64,000 nt of DNA from NCBI GenBank assembly GCA_013397115.1, contig VWZW01007132.1, positions 276,599 through 340,598 on the forward strand. Reading direction: 5' to 3'. Position numbers and translations under genes: made by a program. Position 1 is the first letter of the stretch, and every line of letters begins with the position of its first letter. This stretch comes from Edolisoma coerulescens (Eukaryota; Chordata; Aves; Passeriformes; Campephagidae). This document shows positions 11,891 to 24,690 of this stretch, in pieces. A model generated the notes under the pieces. It was not told where the DNA came from. It was given only the letters and a program-made list of their open reading frames with translations, and ran no database searches.

Positions 11891-14800
11891 GCAGGAGCAA
11901 ACGAATGCTATCTGTTATGTCTGTGCATTTTCTCTTTTCTCTTTTCCTTTCTCTAGCTTGCTAGATAGATAAAGATAAAAGAATCTAATTTCTGAAGTGT
12001 GCCTCATGCATGCTTAATATAGTTGTGTAAGTGTTTAGGGTATAAGCCAAGCTGACTCTAGAGATAACTGGGTTTCCTATCATGTTTAATATCTTAAAAT
12101 TATCAACTGTAAGAAAGTTGGGGTGGGGTAAAACAATAGTTCCTTCCTGAAGCAACTGTTTAAAAATGTATTTTCTGATAGGGCTGCTGAGAAAAGGTGC
12201 TTCATTCTGGGGCTATAAGACCCTGCTGCCTTTTCATCTCTTATTATTATTATTTTTCAAATTTTATTATTTTCCAAGAGTTGAGGTTGTGTCTTTGTCA
12301 AACCCCCAAAAAAGTAAATTTCAAGTTAGACATCAAGATTCATAATTAGGCGAGTTTGACTTGCTCATCTTTCTTAAAAGTGACAGGCTGTTCACTTACT
12401 CTTAAATACTGTCTTCAGCAAACAGTGACAGGTTCAACTCCCGTTTGTTATCAGGAAAAAGGTGACCTTTACAAAATGATGGCCCTCTGCAAGACTCTCA
12501 CAGATGTTCAAAAAACTGAATGTTTTTCAGTGGAAATATTTCTTCTTGATCATTTCTCCTGTTAACTGTAGCCCTGTGGTCTTGCAGCTTGGATGCTAAT
12601 TCTTCGCTGTGCTTAGTCCTGTATGGCTAACCTTTCTGCTGCAGTACAGGGTGTTGACACTGACATGCTGCAGTTTACCATTTGTGATTTATTTAGGATA
12701 AATATGTCTCAGGTGGCATTTAATCCTTCATAAAACCAGTGTAGCCTGCAGTGTCAAACCAGCAATCACATTGTATGCACAATGAAAAGAGCAGACCTTT
12801 GCATAAAAAAAAGCCCCAGTGGTAGATGTTCCTGTGCTTGGGAGCACTGGAAAGGATTCACTAACCTACCATGTGCTGTAATTACCTGGGAGCTCAGGTT
12901 AACAATACTTTTCTCTGAGTGCAGCCTGATCAGGAGAGCTAATATTTTCCTAGGGCCTTTTTTATTCCTTCTTCTTCTCTTTAACATGCACTTTAAAGTT
13001 AACTTACTGGTGCCCTACAAATGTAACATTAGAAATCAAGGGTGACATTCGTTCCTGGGCTGTCATCCTGCTTAAGGACTCCACGCACTGTCTCAGCCCC
13101 GTGCTAAAACGCTCTCTGCCATACACTGAAACCTGAGGCTATGGCAGATCTCTTCCAGGGCCTAGGAAACATGTCTCTGGCATTTGTCTCCCCGCTGTGC
13201 CAGAGCTCCTGGCATTGTCCCATATCATAATGTGGGAGGAGATGACCTGGATTGTTCTATGGATCTTCCAAGCATTCCCATTGGAGAGCAGGGAAGATTA
13301 GGCACCAGAGGGAGGCACTTAGAGTTGAGCAGCACCTGAAAAGGCCCTGACCCTCCAAGGGCCATGCATGGTGCTGGTGAGGCGCCTGTGACATGTGCAG
13401 AAGCAGGCTCAGGAGCTGCAGGGGCCCTTTGCCACGGGCAGTATCCACTGTCGGAGCATCACAGAGCTTGAGTGGTGGATTTAGGAAGGTGCCCAGCCCA
13501 GGCAGCGGTTCACTGCAAGTGGGTTTTGCTGTTTGGTTTGAATACCTTCAGTTGCCTATCTCCAGAGAATTCAAGGGCTGTGCTATAATGGAAGTGATTG
13601 TTGAGGGGGCAGTATTCCCATGTCAGTCAGTTGCCTTCTGATGTTCCAACTGCCAGAGCCATTGGCTTAATTTTCTCTTTGTTATCCATTCTGAATAAGC
13701 ATTAATAAAGTTGGATTGTACTGTGACAATGCCAAACAGGTAAAAATGTAAGTATTTAAGAACCACTGAACTAGTATGCAGGGGGAAAATAAATAAATAA
13801 TAAATAAATTTAAAACCAAACAAACGAAAACAAAACCAAAACCAAACAAAACAACAAAAAAAGAAAAAAACCAAGCAAAAACAAACCCCACTAAAAGTGA
13901 ACCAAAAATCCTAAGTGAAAACAGAGAAAGAAGAGATATTTCCAGCAAGCAGTTTCACCCTCCATTTCTTAAGAATCAGATACACACCTCCTGAGGCAAT
14001 GTATCCTGGCCTCTGAATTCAGGCTCCATCTTTGGGGAAAAATGGGAGATAAGAGATAGCTGGAAACTATATTTAGAGAAATATTTCCTATAAGAAAAAC
14101 AAAAGAAAAGAACCCACAACCCAACACCACCCAAAGGGCCCACAGCAATGTACCATTTTGCCTGACTCCCAGCTGCACTCCGCTGTGGAAGTGAGATGAG
14201 CCAGAGAGTTGATGTGCTGTGGTTATGCACATGTGGATTGTGCATAGTCCTGCAAGCACTGCTGTCATTTATAAACGCTGCTTTAACACCAGGAGTGTTA
14301 GCTCTGAGTCCCAGAAGAAATACATTTGTAATTTTCATGGACAGAGGATTCAGCTCATGTAAAAGCTTGTAGGAGTCTCTGTGTTAAAAGTTCCTGTGCC
14401 TTGGGCTGGCCCTGAGCTGAACCTGTGCTTGAAAGGAAGGTGAGTCCCCTTCAGAAATCCTGGGGATTGAGAGATGGTGCTGGAGCTGCTGGCAGAGCAG
14501 TACGAGGAGCTGGTGGTGTGGTAGGCAGAAGCCTCGTAAAGCAACCTCTGGGGCTTTTCTCCAACTTTCCCTGCTCAGTAGACTTCCTGAGCATGAAAGC
14601 TGTAAACAGAATAAAGAGAGAAGGGTGAAGACTGAAATTTGAAACTAAGTTAGTTCAAGTGAGAGGATTAAATAACAGAAAAAAAGGCCATTCATTTGGC
14701 AAAACAAAGAAGAGCTGTGAGTTTTCACTTATTTTACTGAGCAATATTAGCCCATAATTTAAGATAGCGTGTGGCTCACTCAAACAGGCTACCCCCGTTC

Positions 14801-15140
14801 TATCTTGTTGAAGAATACAATTCGTTTTCTGCTCCTCTAGGGTGATATCATTTTATATGAAGAAAAAAGTTAGCTCAGATGGCAGTTATATGTTTCGGAA
14901 GCACCTTCTAATCAGGGATTGGTGATTCATTATTAGCTTCAGCAGGCGATCCATCTGACATGTAAGGGGAAAAAATTAGCAGCTGTCACTGCATGATGAG
15001 TTAATTTCCTGATAGGCCTGACACTGAAAAGCCATTTGGAGACATGGAGATGGCTGATGAGAAAACCTGGTGCTGGTTTATAATTGGAGAGAAAGAAAGG
15101 GCAGAGAGACAGAAGGGAGATGGGGGAGGGACTGAGGCTG
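11891..15140. other. Intergenic DNA, no gene seen
   Basis: No protein-like frame is present. An A-rich simple-sequence stretch at 13783-13905 is listed separately. An isolated tRNA-like B box at 12431-12443 lacks a matching A box and was rejected. The rest is unremarkable unique sequence. Confidence 0.5.
13783..13905 (+). repeat. A-rich AAAT/AAAC low-complexity tract
   Basis: AAATAAATAAATAATAAATAAATT grades into AAAC/AAAAC-type units and a poly-A stretch, with T nearly absent after 13812. It is low-complexity DNA. On the opposite strand it gives meaningless Phe/Leu-rich frames. Confidence 0.9.
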
Positions 15141-15149
15141 CTCTACAAG

Positions 15150-15780
15150 TGGGGGATGGATGTTTGTGTATTTACTAAATAGACGGCTTGACAATAACCT
15201 GCATCTCTGCGCACACACACCTGGGCGGGTAAGTGATAGGGACCGGGGCCTTTCATTTTCCTTCTGCCTCGTGTCATTATTTCCAGTCGTTTGTAATTAG
15301 TACTCCAGACGGTTTTCCGCTTACTCCAGCCCGGGTGTACAAGCACGCGATTGGGTTATCTCGCGGTGACATTGAAACCTGACATTTTAGAGGAAAGGGG
15401 AGAAAATGACGCTACTCCTTTAATGGTTCTCGCTGCAATTTTCTTAATTGCAGCTTGAGATTTCAATCAATCATATAAAAATAAACTTATCTGAAACAAA
15501 TATTGCTAAAACTTCCAAGAGCACAATTGTGAATGATGAGTGTTCAAAGAAGCCTCTTGTAGAGCATGAGGAAATATGCTCTTCAAAAGATGTAAGCACA
15601 TGGCTCTCTGTTTATCCTTTTTAAGAATGGTAAATAAAACTACGGGGAAAATGGGCGTTCGAGACCAAATGCAGTCCACTGTGGAATCTGCCTTGTGTGT
15701 GTAATTGGGACAGCAACGCAGGGTCCTTCAAATGTATTAAATAAAGCTAATAGGAAGCCCTCGACCTGGGACTAATTCCT
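15150..15780. promoter_or_regulatory. Candidate conserved non-coding element A
   Basis: This is a unique, repeat-free block with retained CpGs (GACGGC, TCTCGCGG, GGGCGTTCG) in AT-rich surroundings and many homeodomain-type cores. Examples are GTAATTAGTA near 15292, CTTAATTGCAG at 15443-15453, and the PBX/HOX-like CAATCAATCAT at 15464-15474. A perfect 9-bp hairpin lies at 15432-15454. There is no coding frame. The composition resembles vertebrate developmental enhancers, and a link to ZNF407 or TSHZ1 is only inferred from expected gene order. Confidence 0.4.
15432..15454. repeat. Perfect 9-bp inverted repeat, 5-bp loop
   Basis: GCTGCAATT at 15432-15440 is the exact reverse complement of AATTGCAGC at 15446-15454, with TTCTT between them. 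Each arm carries an AATTGCAGC-type half-site, so it could be a paired protein-binding site or a small hairpin. Confidence 0.85.
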
Positions 15781-18700
15781 TCAGTGGCTGCTTTAAAGGG
15801 ATTTTTTTTTTTTTTTGGCTCTTTGAGTAAGGTATCTAATATGCCCAGCAAAGGAAGCCAGGCTTTTCTTTTAACTGTGAGAAAAAAAAAAAAAAAACCA
15901 AAAACACAATGAATATTTAAAGCTTTTATTTTTCAAAATGGTAGAATATAATGGGATTTCCACCATCATCAGAAGACAATTTTTGACCAGAAAGAGGACA
16001 AGCCAGTAGCTTTCACCAACTCCACTTGTACAAAACCAGTACAAGCGTTACTGTTTCTGTTAAGCGTTTCTGTTAGGATGTTCTTAAATGATGGCCAAGG
16101 ATTTGGGAGCAGTGGTGGAGAAGCAAAGATCCACCGTAGACAGGTAGATCCAGCACATATCATGCAATTGAAATTGATGTGTGTGTATACACAAACCAGG
16201 ATTATGTCCTGCGATGTAACAGGACACCTGACCTTGTTTAAAACACCTTCTTGTCTTCTGGCAGCAACGCATTTATCAAGGCTACTTTGAACGACCAGTT
16301 GTACTGCATAGTCCTGCCCTGGAGGTCAGCGTTAACTGAGAGCCATCGGGTTTTGGGAATTTCTGTTGAGTAAGAATAGCAGTCCCCTGGGCAGCAATAG
16401 ATTAATTCTGAGGTGGCTCTTCTTCCATATTCCCCAAGCCTCTGATCACTCTTACTTCTTGGAATCCTCCTTTCTTACTGCTTTGAATCCTCATTACTTA
16501 CTGCAGCTTTTGCATGTCTTGATTCAGCTTCTCAGAGATCCTACACACAGATTCCCGCTGCCAGTTTATCATGTTTGGGAATGAACCAACTGGTTATTCA
16601 AGGAGCAGAAGAACAGGTAATTAGTTAGTTGCCTCTGCTGGGATGCATCCCTTGATATGTAAGTAGCCATGAGCTTCAGGATCCGTGCAATGCTCAACAG
16701 ACAGATTTTGAAAGTAATCCAGCTCCTTGGGAGGTCTGGTTGGATAAGTTGAGTGTCATGAGGGGACATCTGGTCAGAGGGAGGAGAAAAAAAGATTGAG
16801 CAAATGCACGGGAAGGAGTCAGAACCTTTGCTTCTTGGTCTGCTAGGAACTGAGCTTGTTCAGGATCTTCTGAGAGCAGAAATAGAACTGAATTATCAGG
16901 AACCGAAAGCCACAACTGCTCACATGAAACAAAGCCCCACACATCAGAGCTGAAAGACAAGAGGCAGGTATAATAGGAAGGCAAAACTCAATGTCCCTTT
17001 CCAGCACATACTCAGAACCCAAATCCAACTCCCTTCCCCTCTCTGTTCTCTCCTTCTTCTCCACCAATGCCCAGGGCAGAGGCAGGCAACTTGGTGGCCA
17101 CATTCCACTGACCCTGTGGTGCCATGTAGGACACAGCATCAGGTTTGGAGATCTGGCCGTAGCAAGTGCTGTAGGTGCTCCAGGTCAGGAGTGGTCATCT
17201 AACACCTCCAAATTCCCACGAGGGGAGACATCCACAGAAAAGACTTGTCTCATCCAGATAGGGAGGGTCACCAGGGGAAGGAAAGGACTCATTTCTGTGG
17301 CAAATTAAGTCCTTGATAGCAGATATCTTACTCTGAGAGAGTTTCAGGACTTCCCCCAAATCCTGCTAAGCTTCTTCTATCTGCCAATGTGTTCCTCTAT
17401 CGCTGGGTGTGTAGAACAGGTTTGTGTTTTCTGCTCAGCATATGGTGGTGATTGCTGGTGCTTGGTAGCTGTGAAATCCAGATGCCCAGCTCCAGGAGGA
17501 TTTTTCCCTTGCTAGGGACATCTGGCCATCCTCTCGGCCTTACTCTTTCTTCTCTTCATTTTTGCTCGGAGTCTGTAAGCTTTGCCTATGAATTTGCAGA
17601 GCAGATAATTCAGCTGATTTATTCTTGTGCTTTAATTCAGGGTTAAGAAGGAAAAAGCAAAGGGAAGCCTGGGGTCGTGTTTGTACCTGAGGACCCAGAC
17701 AGGGACATGTATGTCCCCAGCCCACTGCCTGCTCCTGCCAGGGCAGCAGAGAGGTTGATGCTGCGGTGGCACACTGAACAGACATAATGGCACTGTTGGC
17801 TGGCAGCAGCTTGGTGGGGATGGCAGGTGAAGGGAAACCTAGAGGGATGTATCCAAACACCAGGATGGCTGCCTTTCTTTGGCTCAGAGCAGCTAGGCAC
17901 CGTGTGGGGCGTTTCTGCTCAGACTCCTGCCTTAAATCCATATGCAAGCTATGATGATAAAATTCAGGGAAGCTGGTACTGTAGATATTTAAAGCAAATG
18001 GAAGCAGAACGTTCCAGGAGCATTTCTGTCTAGTAGCTTGGATCCACAAGAGAAATGCTGAGTGACCTGTGAGAGTCTCTAGACCCCCTGACTTCTTTTT
18101 ATTTTCCTCAAGTCCCTGAGTGAATTTCTTGTTCCTGCAGTTAAAGGGCTGGCTCTGACAGGAGCAGAGTAGCTGCATACCTGGTCATCCTGCCGACGGA
18201 CCACTTTGCTACACAAAGTGTCTTGCTGGGCTGTGATATGATATGTGCGAGATCGATGATGTGGACAAAAGCCTGCTGCCAAGGTGAAGGAGCCAAGTCT
18301 TAGGCACCATGTCTGTTGGACTCGGCAAGAGAAGATAATAAACCCTTTTCTCTTGCAGTCTGTTGGCATCTAACTCCAAGATTCAATCGACAAAGTACAA
18401 ATGTGGCAGAAACTCTTACCAGTCTGCTCTTCTGCCCTGGTGCTGGGTTTGTCCTCTTGTCCTCATTTGCTGGGCCTTCCTAGCAGAGACCTAAAATGGC
18501 CCTTCTCCAGTAGTGAGCTCTCAACGCCCCTGCAAAGAATCAGGGATCCATTTCTTCTCCTCTATTCTTCTAAGGTGGGTTCACGACTCAGCTCCTGCTT
18601 CCTCACCTGACACTCAGCAGCAGGAGTGAGGCTCCTGTCCCAGCAGCCAGCCATGGTTCATCTGTAGCATGGGAGTGACTGTACCCCAGAAGTGCAGGGG

Positions 18701-19107
18701 ATGAGCCCTGCCGTGCCATAGATGGATGCAGGGGCTCACTCAACAGCTTTACAGCTTTTCAGTCATTTGTCTTCATGGTTTAGTGGGTGGCCCCATGCCT
18801 GGTTTATTGCGTGCTGTTGAAAGCCTGCTCCAGAGGCAGGATGAGTCATTTTCTATGGTCATTTCTTCTGGTACTTGTCACTCTGGTGTCTGACTGCTTC
18901 CCAAGCCATCACGGCTTTGTCCTCCTTTAGCCCCACTAAGGTAGGAGGAAATGCTTCTCTTCTTTCACAGCTGGAGAGCTACAGAGTACAGAGAAAGATC
19001 TCCAGCCATTTGTGGGGCCTCATTTGAGCTAACACAGACATTAACTTTCTAAGGCTTAGGTAAATAGGGAGACATTCCTGGTATGTTACCATCATAACAC
19101 CTCTCTT
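15781..19107. other. Intergenic DNA, no gene seen
   Basis: A T15 tract near 15803 and an A16 tract at 15882-15897 are the only clear simple repeats. The longest frame (17540-18178, - strand, 212 codons) is Cys/Ser/Pro-rich with no recognisable domain and is treated as chance. Confidence 0.5.
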
Positions 19108-19212
19108 GTGGAAGGTGTCCTTCTAGTGGAAGGTGTCCCTGCCTGTGCTGAGGAGTTGGAAATAGTTGATGTTTAAAGTCCCTTTCAACCCAAATATGAT
19201 TTTCTGATTCCA
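19108..19212 (+). mobile_element. CR1 LINE, 3' tail fragment
   Basis: CTAGTGGAAGGTGTCCCTGC, then GAGTTGGAAATAG and GTCCCTTTCAACCCAAATATGATTTTCTGATTC in order, match the end of the avian CR1 3' region as I recall it, including a decayed terminal TTCTGATTC repeat. Only the last 100 or so bases are present, as is usual for heavily 5'-truncated CR1 copies. A 13-bp duplication of GTGGAAGGTGTCC (19108-19120 and 19126-19138) sits at its 5' edge. Confidence 0.8.
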
Positions 19213-22200
19213 ATGGCCTTTGGTGTCTCTCGCTGTGAGCGTGCTCAGTGTTCCCACAAACCAGATACTGGGGCCTGACGTGGGCACGGGGCAGAAAGAA
19301 GCATTTCTTTTCACTGCTGTGCCATATCTCTTCTCCTTGGCCCCTGAGTGCTCCTGTTTGGAGCTTTGGGGGTTCCTCCTGCAGAGATCTAATAGCAAAT
19401 TTCCCTTTCTGCATAGGAAGCCTGGGGCTTACGGGACTGTTACACATACAGGCAACAATACTGCATGGGGTTTTCTCTACTGTAGGAGCTGGCACAAAGG
19501 GAAGAGCGAGGCTTTGAGTGCTCCTACAAGGAGATCCTTAACTCACCTGCCAGCCATGGTTGCTCACCTGACACACTCACCCAGCCATGCAGTAGAGGGC
19601 TGCCCCATCGGGCAAGTGGCAGCTCACAGGGCCTGTTTTGCCTGCGCTCCCAAGGAGATGAGCACAACTCCCTGCAGGAATAGCTGGTGATGAGGAGTCA
19701 TCTGCTTGTACAGAACTCTGGGTGTTAATTCAACGTGAAACCCCCAGTTCTGCTGTGCCAGACAAGGCACGTGTGGGAGATCTGGTTTCTTCATCCAAGC
19801 AGCTTTCTAAGAAAGCCCCTTTGATAGTCAGTCTGAAAGATTGCTGAAGTGAAAATTAAACCACTCTAAATGCTGTTATGGAAACATACCCATCACAAGC
19901 AAGAGCTGGATTTCTGCAGTTGCCACACAATAAATAGATGAGGCTCAGCTCTGATGTCAGACCAGCTTTACCTAGTGCATGTCCTCCGACGTCTGGTTTT
20001 CCAGTTATGAACTGCAGTAATTGTGATCAATCAGGCTTTATGCTCACTACCCACAGGCTGTTTATTAATGAATCTGCATCCCATCTTCATTTTTTCACTA
20101 TCTCATCAAATCCGTTCCAGATCCTGTTTACATCAAATTTTGTCTGCAGCACGCTTCTGTAATATCATCCAATTTGGAATCCCTGATTCTGCACCAGTTC
20201 CTCAGACCAGATCCTCAGTATACCAAAGAACAATGCGTTCCTGAAATAAAAGAAAAATGAAAACATGAGAGTTTGCAAAAGAGTGCAAAGAAAAGCCATT
20301 GATTTCTAAGTGATTCCATCTTTCCAGGATATAGACAGACAATTTTTTTCAAAATCTGCCCTGTATGTCTGTGTCTGTATGTGTGTGTATGTTTAAAGGC
20401 TAGAATTGCCTTCCTGTGGATGCTTTTAAAAACATCAGGTACTTTTCTCCGTAGCAGTGTACATTTTCTGTTTGGGCACATGGGTTTTATGAATATTTGG
20501 CTTGACTTGCTAAAGACATCAATTTGACGTGTTGCAATGTGTTATAAATGCCTCAGATCAGATGCAGAACAGGGAGAAAAAGCTTTAGAATAAAAGTTTA
20601 TTAAAAACACATACATGGAGTCTATTCTAAACAGAAAAAGAAGACAAAAAAAACAAACAAGAAAAAAACAACGAATGTTCCCCTGTTGCATCAATGCCAG
20701 AACATTATGTTTGCAAATAAGAATTTAGCACTACAAAGACAATGCCCTAGATTAACTAAGATCCCATTTCACAAAACCCTATGGCAATAGTCTGCAACAT
20801 CAGTCACAGGAGAAGATATAACACAGATGCATTTGTGCCCTCATGCAGCTGAACTGAAACAAAACAAAGAGTGAATTAGGCTGAATATCTTACTGTGTGC
20901 AACGTATTGTACAACAAGGCACCTTTGGGAATGTGTCACAGGGTTTGGTAAATTGAAAACAAAATAAACAGATCTATGGGAATAAATAACATCATATTAG
21001 ATGTCTGCTGCATGTAGACTACATTAGCTTCCAGTCACAATCCGGCTTCAGTTTTCCCACTAGTTTTCAATGCCTGTGAAAAGCAGATGATCTGAAACCT
21101 CTGCAAAGAAAGGGGGGTAGGGGCAGAGGGAGGCGCACTGCACTGGTTCTCCTGCATGCACGCACACGTGCACACTCACACCCTCTGTCTTTCTCTCACA
21201 TTGACACAATTTCAGCCAGATGTGGAGAGGCCAGTGTGTCCCTCGCTGCTTTGCGCACACGAGTCAGTTTTCCCATTTCTGGACCAGGGCACAGAGTGAA
21301 AGCATTTTCCCACACACACTGGTCTCCCCTCACTGCTCAGCTAAGCTGAGAGCACTGGCAACCCAGTTCACCTTCAGCCCAATGCGCTCCGTTGCTGTGG
21401 CCAGCATCACTCCATGAGGTCCTGAGACCCTGCCAAAAGCACCAGCGACTGAAAGGGTTTGATGTGTCCAGGCGGAGGGACAAGAGATTCACAGGGCACC
21501 TGACCCTGATGTAGCCATGACACACATGACTTCAGGGGCATTTGTGGAGACCCAAGAGAGGCAGATACTTTGCTGAGTCCTGTCTCTAATTACAGCCAAA
21601 TTTAGTTAATGTATTAAAAGCACTTTTTTTAGTGTTCAGCCATATGGGGCCAAGGTCTGCTTTTAAGTATGTGGGTAAAACCCCACTGATTTCAGGGAGA
21701 TTGCTTGCATGAACTGAACTTAAAAGATCAAGCCATATTTATCTCAGCAAAAGTTCAAGCTAATTCATTTTCTCTCATTTTCTCACTCTCTCTCCTTCTG
21801 TTTTGCTTAGCTTATAGCTGAGTAAAAGGAGCACATATCTTGGAGATAGCTTTTTAAATATAAAATTCTCTTTATAACCCCAGAGCAATATGTCATTCTG
21901 CGATTACAAAAAAAACCGTACTCTTCCCAAAGAAAATCCTTCTGAAGCAAACATTGGCTTTATGCTGTCTGAGATCTAAGCACCAGCCTTTGAATTCATG
22001 TATATCAGAAATAGGCAAAGATCTGCAACAGAGCGAAACTGTGGCCTCCAAATTGTCATTATTCCAGTCAAAAGCCTATTTCTTCCCTTTAAGAAGCAGC
22101 AATGGGCCTTGAGATGAAATGCAAAAAATAACAAGGGACACAGAGAGAAAATGATATTTTTATAACTTTTTAGTCTGAACACTCTCAGGAGATCAAGAAG

Positions 22201-24690
22201 TTTGATGAAGAAGTTGGGGAAAATTTTAACATTCAGGTAATTGATATTCTTGTCTCTGCCAACTAAACTCCTTCTGGCTTAGGGAAAGATCAGGTCTGCC
22301 TTCCCTCTCCATGGCTGTGAGCTCAGGTCCAGGGGGCTGCAGCCACCTCGCACGGCCCTGCTGGGCTCTGGCCAGCTGACATCCGTATCATTTTTATTTC
22401 TTTCCATCTTCACTTGTAAGAGGTTGTTTGAAGGATGCTGTTTTTCAGGTTTGCCCAGGGGTGTGCTTTCTATAGGCGTTAAGGCAGCTGGTTTTTGTTA
22501 TCTAACTTCAGAAATGTATTTCTCACAAGGAAGAACATAACAGAGTGTCCCTTTCTGGCCAGCCTTGGAGATACTCACTCTCTTGTTCATACAAATCTGA
22601 AGTTCCACCCCCTCCACTCAGAAACTGAAGGGCCTGTATCTGACCTTATCTGCAGATCAATACATTCCCCTTTGGATTCCTAAATGCATTCAAGAATTTT
22701 TAATTTGATTTCTCTATTCACACAGACACAACAAGGTGAGAGAAGGATGGAGATGACAGGTCTCATAATAAGCTCTCATCTTCTTTCACCAATGTGTCAA
22801 AATTGCATTTCCGTAATTCCTTCCATTAGTATTTTACCTGTTGTCTCCCAAGGCTCATGCTGGTGTGGTGAACAAGAACCAGATTCAGGAATTAAGCTGG
22901 GACATGTGCTATGGCCATGAGCGCTGCCGCTGAAGTCAAGGCACTTGCTCAGAGGCTTGCAGATAACTCAAGTGCTTGGGGGGCTGTGGTTCAGCACACT
23001 GGGCTTTCACCTCAGCCTTTAGACAATCACCAGAGATAGATGGATAGTGGGGATGGAGCATTGGGATCCCTCAGTGGGGAGGAGAAGGAAAGCCTAACTC
23101 TACCCACTTCTGGCCTACATGCAGCCTGTTGCCAATTATAACTTTCCATGCTCCTGATCCTGCGTCCTGCACTTTCTCTGTGTTGTGACTGCATTTATGG
23201 CAGCAGCTTGCTCCTGTGACTCATGGAATTGGGCATGGTATTGTGGTGTTACACAGGACTTGGCCTGTGTGTTTCTGCTTAACCCCTTGATGGACTGTGG
23301 TTTGGATAGTGGGAAGGAGGTAGGAGCTCCTGCTGTGAGGATCAGAGGCCTGCCCCAGGGGGTGGGGGACTGCTCGTCCATCTCTCCTCTTTTATTCTGG
23401 GTCTTCCCATCCAAAGGTTTTGAACTCATCCTGACATGGCTTCTTCGAGGCAGCACCAGGAGCAGGTGATGGCCCCATGGCCAGAAAAGCAGAAGGGAGA
23501 CTGCAGGGAGTGATTGCAGCAGAGACAATGCCGGCTGCCAGGATGCAGGAGCTGCCTGCCTAGAACTGGCGGCTGGAAGGGGCTCTCCCGCAGCCACCCC
23601 CTGTCCCCCCAGACTTGTGGACGAGGCTTCAGCTGGATGGTGGCTGCCCCCTGCCCGAGCGAGCTGCCCTTGGTGAGCTGCCGGCTCAGTTGGTGTATCA
23701 GGTGCCAAGGGCTGGTTGTGACTGCTGGCTGCTCACTTTGCTGCACAGTTTTGGGGACAGAGCTATCACACTTGGCTTTTCTCCTTCCTGCAGCTAAGAC
23801 GGGTTTGAGGTCTCCACCAAAACTCTGGGGCTGAGAGTGAAACAACCCCCAGTAAGGAGATCTGGGGAGCTTGTATTTTAGCTTCCTGGAGACCAAAGTG
23901 TGTGAGGGCAGAAGGGAAGGTTGTGCCAGGGGAAACCTGTGTCCTGGGAGGGAATAATGCCTACCATTTATGTGGGCAGCACAGCTCAAGAGCACCATTA
24001 CACATGTGCAGATTTCAGGCATGCAGGCTTGTAATCTTCCCTGCCTGGGTCAGTGTGAGCTGCTTCCTTAGTATGTCCATGAGAAGGACGTGCAAATAAA
24101 TCCCATGCATTTTTGCCTGCTTTGTGACTGTGGCACAGCTGAAGGGGTTTCTGGAGACCATCTCTGCAGACTTCATCAGCAGTGCCCTCAGGGCTGTCCT
24201 GCTGGACAGTGTGACAGAGACGTGGTCCCTGGCAGAGTGCTGTGTGTCTTGGCTCCTTGCCGAGGGTCCTGACGTGCCATGAGATGTGTCACTCTGTGGA
24301 GCAGTGGCACACACAGTGGGTGACACGAGTCTCTCCACAGCCACTCTGCTCCTTTATACCAGTCTCAGTGAGGATGGTGTAATGTGAATGTACTCGTGAT
24401 CTGGAAGACATATTTTAAAAGCCTGACACCAGAAATTAAATTTCTCCTCCCTTGTCCCCAGGGACATTAACGCTGACTGTGAGCGTAAAGGAAACCTGGC
24501 TGGCTGAATGCTGTCCCCATCTAAAGATGAAAGCCCTAAAGCACTACCTGCAGGGAGTCAGAAGGTGATGGCTTCTGAAGCACTTATGAGACTTAGGAGC
24601 ATATATTCTATTTATTTAAAGTGACCAATGTCACTTTAGAGCAAAAGTCGTACTGAGAGTTTCCAAACTAACTGAGCTAAAAGCCGTATC
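19213..24690. other. Intergenic DNA, no gene seen
   Basis: The interval is mostly unique sequence. An A-rich stretch at about 20630-20675 follows TTTATT motifs that would read as poly(A) signals on the - strand (about 20598-20605), but no transcript can be supported. The 22.9-24.35 kb part is relatively GC-rich and gives overlapping open frames on both strands with no family resemblance, so I do not call genes there. Confidence 0.45.

Noticed and set aside
12431..12443. GGTTCAACTCCCG, a good match to a tRNA B box
   Set aside because: No A box at the right distance upstream and no acceptor or anticodon stem can be folded.
13783..13905. Possible poly-A tail of a retroposed gene
   Set aside because: Mixed AAAT/AAAC composition and no gene-like sequence upstream point to a low-complexity repeat.
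17540..18178. 212-codon - strand frame, the longest outside the ZNF407 exon and microsatellites
   Set aside because: No domain, signal or recognisable family, with Cys/Ser/Pro/Gln-rich composition like random non-coding DNA. No splice or promoter context supports it.
20598..20675. TTTATT motifs plus an A-rich run suggesting a - strand 3' end
   Set aside because: No matching exon or transcript structure on the - strand, and A-rich tracts are common here.
22978..23020. GGCTGTGGTTCAGCAC, resembling a tRNA D-arm or a tRNA-derived SINE head
   Set aside because: No B box follows and no SINE body or tail is visible.
23136..24022. Two overlapping - strand frames of 190 and 198 codons with shorter opposing frames
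   Set aside because: Low-complexity Ser/Pro/Gln/His composition, no homology recognised, and frames overlap on both strands.
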